Source: Nanobdellota archaeon
Lineage (GTDB): Archaea > Nanobdellota > Nanobdellia > Pacearchaeales > GW2011-AR1
Assembly: GCA_022709585.1 (NCBI GenBank)
Contig: JAKLIN010000001.1
Coordinates: forward strand, 1-34,406
DNA length: 34,406 bases
Direction of reading: 5' to 3'
Positions 31,768 to 34,406 of this stretch are shown one piece after another. The notes under the pieces were generated by a model that searched no databases, had not been told where the DNA came from, and saw nothing but the letters and a program-made list of their open reading frames with translations. The position numbers and the translations under genes are program-made. How positions within the stretch are numbered: position 1 is the stretch's first letter; each line of letters opens with the position of its first letter.

Positions 31768-32931
31768 TTATTTAAGTTTTTGATCATATAAATCTGAAAG
31801 TCTTCCATAAAGATACATTACTTCTTCTACATAAAAAGTGCTTCTACCAGAACAATATGCTTCAGTCTGAGCCCAAGAGGCCCTCAATGCAGAGTTATAT
31901 TCTTTATAATAAGTATATCTTCGATTTCCAATACTCCAACAAGATTCAAGAAAATCTTTATTTAAACCATTTTTGTAAGAATTATATTTTTCCTGAGTCG
32001 TTTTTGCCAGAGGTCCGATAGTCTCGGGGAAATCCTTGTTACATCCTCCTCGAATTGCCCTAGCTAATAAAAGAAGAGGGTCTTCAATTCCATAGGTTGA
32101 TGCAGCCTCAACTGTTTTCTCAGCGTAAAGCCCGCAATCGTTGCCACATTCACATTTTTTGTACTTAAACTGCCATCGACTCAAGTCGTGGTCATATTCT
32201 ATAACACTTATTCCGTTCGTGGAAGAAGAAATATTTTTCAATACTTCTGCGATAATTATTGGATTATTTCTTAGATTATCCTCGCTCTCAGAAGGTTTAT
32301 TCCATAAAGTAATCAAACTGTTATTAACCCTGCTAAAATGATAATTTTTATCCAGAATAACAAAATAAAATTTTATCCATTCTCCGATTTTATTAGGGAG
32401 TACGGCGGTGACCTTTGCAACCGAATTAGTTTTTGAATCATATTCCAAGGAGTAAATCTCTTTTTGAATTGCTCCTTCTGAAGAATCTTCTAAAACAAAA
32501 ACAATTTTTTCCCAGTTAGACTCATTGAATCTCTCTTCTAAGTTCTTTAAATAAAAAGTGGTTTCTTCTCCTGCAACAGAATTTTCATACCAGGATTCAA
32601 ATAGACGATTTTCAGGGCAAAGATCTGGACATTGGTCAATTTTTCCTGCAAAATCTCCTGCAATTATCCAAGAATAGTATTCGCAAGTATTGTACAACTG
32701 TTTTCTTCTTCCCAAGCTTAATTCTCTTTTTTCTTGACAAAAGTCATAAGACTGCTCTTGTTCGCAAAAATGAGCACATCTTTCTTTCACTTCTGCAACA
32801 TTATTTTTTTTAAACCAACTAGAAAAATTTAATGCTAAGAAAACAAAACCAGAAATAATTAATCCCGTTGCAAGAAGAATCAAAACTAATCTAACAGTTT
32901 CGTCTTGAACCAACTCTCCTTTTTTGTTCAT
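31768..32931 (-). CDS. P3: pilin-signal-anchored protein with inactive SLT-like domain
   Basis: From the ATG at 32931 the 387-residue protein reads MNKKG-ELVQDETVR, a prepilin-type junction, then a hydrophobic helix (about 13-35) and the six-cysteine module (C52, C56, C65, C83, C101, C105). The beta region (WIKFYFVILDKNYHFSRVNN) and C-terminal helical region (NSALRASW, FYVEEVMYLYGRLSDLYDQ) align with P2. CECGNDCGLYAE corresponds to CSCGTRCDDYAE of P1, but the catalytic MQES of P1 is replaced by AIRGGC, so the transglycosylase Glu is lost. ATG at 32934 is also possible, but 32931 better fits the paralogues and TATA spacing. It may bind glycan rather than cut it. Confidence 0.75.
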   Translation of the reverse strand: MNKKGELVQDETVRLVLILLATGLIISGFVFLALNFSSWFKKNNVAEVKERCAHFCEQEQSYDFCQEKRELSLGRRKQLYNTCEYYSWIIAGDFAGKIDQCPDLCPENRLFESWYENSVAGEETTFYLKNLEERFNESNWEKIVFVLEDSSEGAIQKEIYSLEYDSKTNSVAKVTAVLPNKIGEWIKFYFVILDKNYHFSRVNNSLITLWNKPSESEDNLRNNPIIIAEVLKNISSSTNGISVIEYDHDLSRWQFKYKKCECGNDCGLYAEKTVEAASTYGIEDPLLLLARAIRGGCNKDFPETIGPLAKTTQEKYNSYKNGLNKDFLESCWSIGNRRYTYYKEYNSALRASWAQTEAYCSGRSTFYVEEVMYLYGRLSDLYDQKLK

Positions 32932-32950
32932 CATTCATCAAAGTAAAAAG

Positions 32951-32961
32951 GATTTATAATC
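32951..32961 (-). promoter_or_regulatory. TATA-like promoter for P3
   Basis: On the minus strand GATTATAAATC is centred about 25 nt before the ATG at 32931, favouring that start over 32934 or the ATG at 32938. Confidence 0.5.
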
Positions 32962-32978
32962 TTTTTTAGTAAATTTAA

Positions 32979-33995
32979 TCATTTAGGCAAGAGATATTCT
33001 TCAGCATAACTATCGATTCCTTTAGCAATCCCTTCAGCTATTGCTTCTTGATATCCGACTGTAGCTAATCTTTTCCCTTCTGCGTCATTTGTTATAAAAC
33101 CAATTTCAACTAAAGAAGAGGCATAAGGACTTTTGCAGTTTAAAACAGCTAAAGGATCTTTACCAATTTCTTTGTCGCTTTTTACTTTTCTGTCTAAAAC
33201 CAAACTCGACACAACCGAAAGAGATTTAAGATATTCATTTGCAGAAGAGATTACTTTAGGATGAACAGAGTTAGCTAAGTTTTTTGATGCGATTCTTAAA
33301 TCATTTGTTCTGTAAATGGTTTCTATTCCATTTGCAGCGGCGTCCTGAGCGGCATTACAATGAACAGATACAAGAATATCTGCTTGAAGTGCTACGGCTT
33401 GTGCACATCGAGATTCCAATGAAACAGACTTATCAATTATTCTCGTGAAATCAATATTATTCTTATTATAACCTAAGGCTACCAATTTTTGCTTGACTTT
33501 CAAAGCAACATCTAAATTAATACTTTTTTCATAGATTCCCCCAACACCAATAGCTCCAGGGTCAGTTCCGCCGTGGCCCGGATCAAGAACGATAAAAACA
33601 TCGGATTTTGAGTATATCTCTCCTCTTAACATTCTTTGAGCAAGCTTATCTTTTTCGTTAACTACAGGGACACAATCTCCGAAATCAGGACATTTATCAA
33701 TTAATCCCTTGTATCCTTCTTCATCTGTTTGAGAAAAATAATAACAAGTTTCGTATATTTTCTCTCGCATACTAAGAATTATCTCTCTTTTTTGATTACA
33801 GAAATCATATTCTCCAGAATTTCCTTGACTACAAAAACGAGAACACTGGTCTTGAATTGTTTTCACATTGTTGCTTGGGAACCAACTAGAAAATCCAAAC
33901 CATTGCGTGGTAAAACCTGCTACTAAAAAAGCTAAGAACAAAAGAGCTGCAATAAGACCCACCGTAGCTTCCAAAGTCATTCCTCTTTGATTCAT
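32979..33995 (-). CDS. P4: pilin-signal-anchored N-acetylmuramoyl-L-alanine amidase
   Basis: From ATG 33995 the 338-residue protein reads MNQRG-MTLEATVGLIAALL, a type IV pilin-like junction with Glu near +4, followed by a hydrophobic helix and the six-cysteine module (C51, C55, C66, C84, C102, C108). Residues 132-335 are an Amidase_3 domain: zinc ligands H141 in LDPGHGG, E156 in GIYEKSIN and H212 in SVHCNA, and catalytic E297 in LVEIGF. Such enzymes cut the amide between MurNAc and the stem peptide of bacterial peptidoglycan. An ATG at 34010 would add five residues, but the TATA spacing and the paralogues support 33995. All motif residues are intact. Confidence 0.86.
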   Translation of the reverse strand: MNQRGMTLEATVGLIAALLFLAFLVAGFTTQWFGFSSWFPSNNVKTIQDQCSRFCSQGNSGEYDFCNQKREIILSMREKIYETCYYFSQTDEEGYKGLIDKCPDFGDCVPVVNEKDKLAQRMLRGEIYSKSDVFIVLDPGHGGTDPGAIGVGGIYEKSINLDVALKVKQKLVALGYNKNNIDFTRIIDKSVSLESRCAQAVALQADILVSVHCNAAQDAAANGIETIYRTNDLRIASKNLANSVHPKVISSANEYLKSLSVVSSLVLDRKVKSDKEIGKDPLAVLNCKSPYASSLVEIGFITNDAEGKRLATVGYQEAIAEGIAKGIDSYAEEYLLPK

Positions 33996-34014
33996 GAAAA
34001 CAACAAACAAAAAT

Positions 34015-34026
34015 AGTTTATAATCT
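34015..34026 (-). promoter_or_regulatory. TATA-like promoter for P4
   Basis: On the minus strand AGATTATAAACT is centred about 25 nt before 33995 but only about 10 nt before the alternative ATG at 34010, so it decides the start. Confidence 0.5.
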
Positions 34027-34097
34027 TTATGTAAATTTCAATAAATTTTATAATGTAATATACAACCCTGAAAGAATTATAGAATTAAAAAGCAAAA

Positions 34098-34406
34098 TTA
34101 AGCAACAGTATATCCCCATAGTTCAGGGTTTGCTCTTTCTACAAATGCCCCTTTCAATTCACCTTCTTCATCACAGAAATCAACTACAGAAGTACATTTG
34201 TAATCAAACACTTTTGACCAAATAGGGTGTTCTGTAAGTTGTTGACAGGTATAATCAGTTACAGATGTCCCTGTTTTGATTGTAATAAATCCTAAGATTT
34301 TCTTCCCCATATAACCTTCTTTAATTATTTCATACTCTTGATATCTTAAATAAAGATTCATAACATTTTCGAAGTCATCTGCACTCATTGTTGTTTCTTT
34401 ACTGAA
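34098..34406 (-). CDS. unrecognised protein, possibly 5'-truncated by the window edge
   Basis: A reading frame is open from the window edge to a stop at 34098. An internal ATG at 34388 would give 96 residues, but the frame continues upstream (FSKETT) to the edge, so the true start may lie outside. The visible part has an amphipathic first helix (DDFENVMNLYLRYQEYEII), a mixed beta-like stretch (KKILGFITIKTGTSVTDY) and three cysteines (CQQL, YKC, FCDEE). No signal peptide or membrane helix is visible in the part shown. I do not recognise the family, and its strand matches the hydrolase cluster downstream. Confidence 0.5.
   Translation of the reverse strand, partial: FSKETTMSADDFENVMNLYLRYQEYEIIKEGYMGKKILGFITIKTGTSVTDYTCQQLTEHPIWSKVFDYKCTSVVDFCDEEGELKGAFVERANPELWGYTVA

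Noticed and set aside
32979..34010. P4 start at ATG 34010 (MFVVFMNQRG)
   Set aside because: The TATA-like element is only about 10 nt upstream of that ATG and the other three paralogues begin at M-[ND]-K-[KR]-G; 33995 fits both lines of evidence.
1..34406. CRISPR arrays, insertion sequences, prophage or integrase genes
   Set aside because: No regularly spaced repeats, transposase or integrase motifs, or terminal inverted repeats were seen; tRNA genes show no duplicated 3' ends that would mark an attachment site.

Overview
The window is a low-GC, gene-dense stretch of an archaeal chromosome. Archaeal-type information genes (SRP54, FtsY, Bud32, S15, aIF2-alpha, EF-1-beta, GINS, archaeal RecJ/DHH, RPA, RadA, EndoQ, deoxyhypusine synthase) sit beside a bacterial-type MetK and bacterial-looking cell-wall hydrolases. 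Short intergenic gaps, compact proteins and this mix suggest a DPANN archaeon of the Pacearchaeota/Woesearchaeota kind. That placement is inference from gene content; no rRNA is present. Most genes have a TATA-like element centred 25-27 nt before the start codon, so leaderless mRNAs appear to be the rule. Shine-Dalgarno-like motifs are seen at only a few starts.

Layout. 1-1898: an unexplained left edge, a small ribbon-helix-helix protein, a SemiSWEET-like membrane protein, and an operon of GINS, a small membrane protein and a YbjQ protein. 1968-8993: ApgM, then FtsY, SRP54, Bud32 and CorA, and a convergent M16 peptidase. 9108-13380: tRNA-Gln, a MinD-like ATPase, S15, RecJ-like DHH, aIF2-alpha, a Nudix protein with a broken catalytic box, and a 50-residue protein resembling eukaryote-type Nop10. 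13377-21482: repair and metabolism (EndoQ, NDK, tRNA-Arg, UV endonuclease, a K+-channel-like TrkA protein without a normal selectivity filter, flavodoxin, MetK, RadA, YdjM, RPA). 21579-25357: EF-1-beta, a HIT-like protein without its catalytic histidine, and a polyamine/hypusine cluster (ureohydrolase, deoxyhypusine synthase, fold-III PLP decarboxylase).

25359-33995 is the most unusual part. On one strand lie an archaeal prepilin peptidase, a secreted NAGPA-type phosphodiester glycosidase, and four paralogous exported proteins, here called P1 (27650-28717), P2 (28780-31707), P3 (31768-32931) and P4 (32979-33995). All four begin with a type IV pilin-like (class III) signal, M-(N/D)-(K/Q)-(K/R)-G followed by a hydrophobic helix. 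They then share a six-cysteine module of about 70 residues, followed by different output domains: an SLT lytic-transglycosylase-like domain (P1), a degenerate SLT-like domain plus an M64-type metalloprotease (P2), an SLT-like domain without the catalytic Glu (P3) and an Amidase_3 N-acetylmuramoyl-L-alanine amidase (P4). I infer a surface-displayed set of enzymes that could act on bacterial peptidoglycan or glycoprotein envelopes, anchored through a pilin-like N-terminus that the adjacent peptidase may process. The window closes with an unrecognised gene that may run off the right edge.
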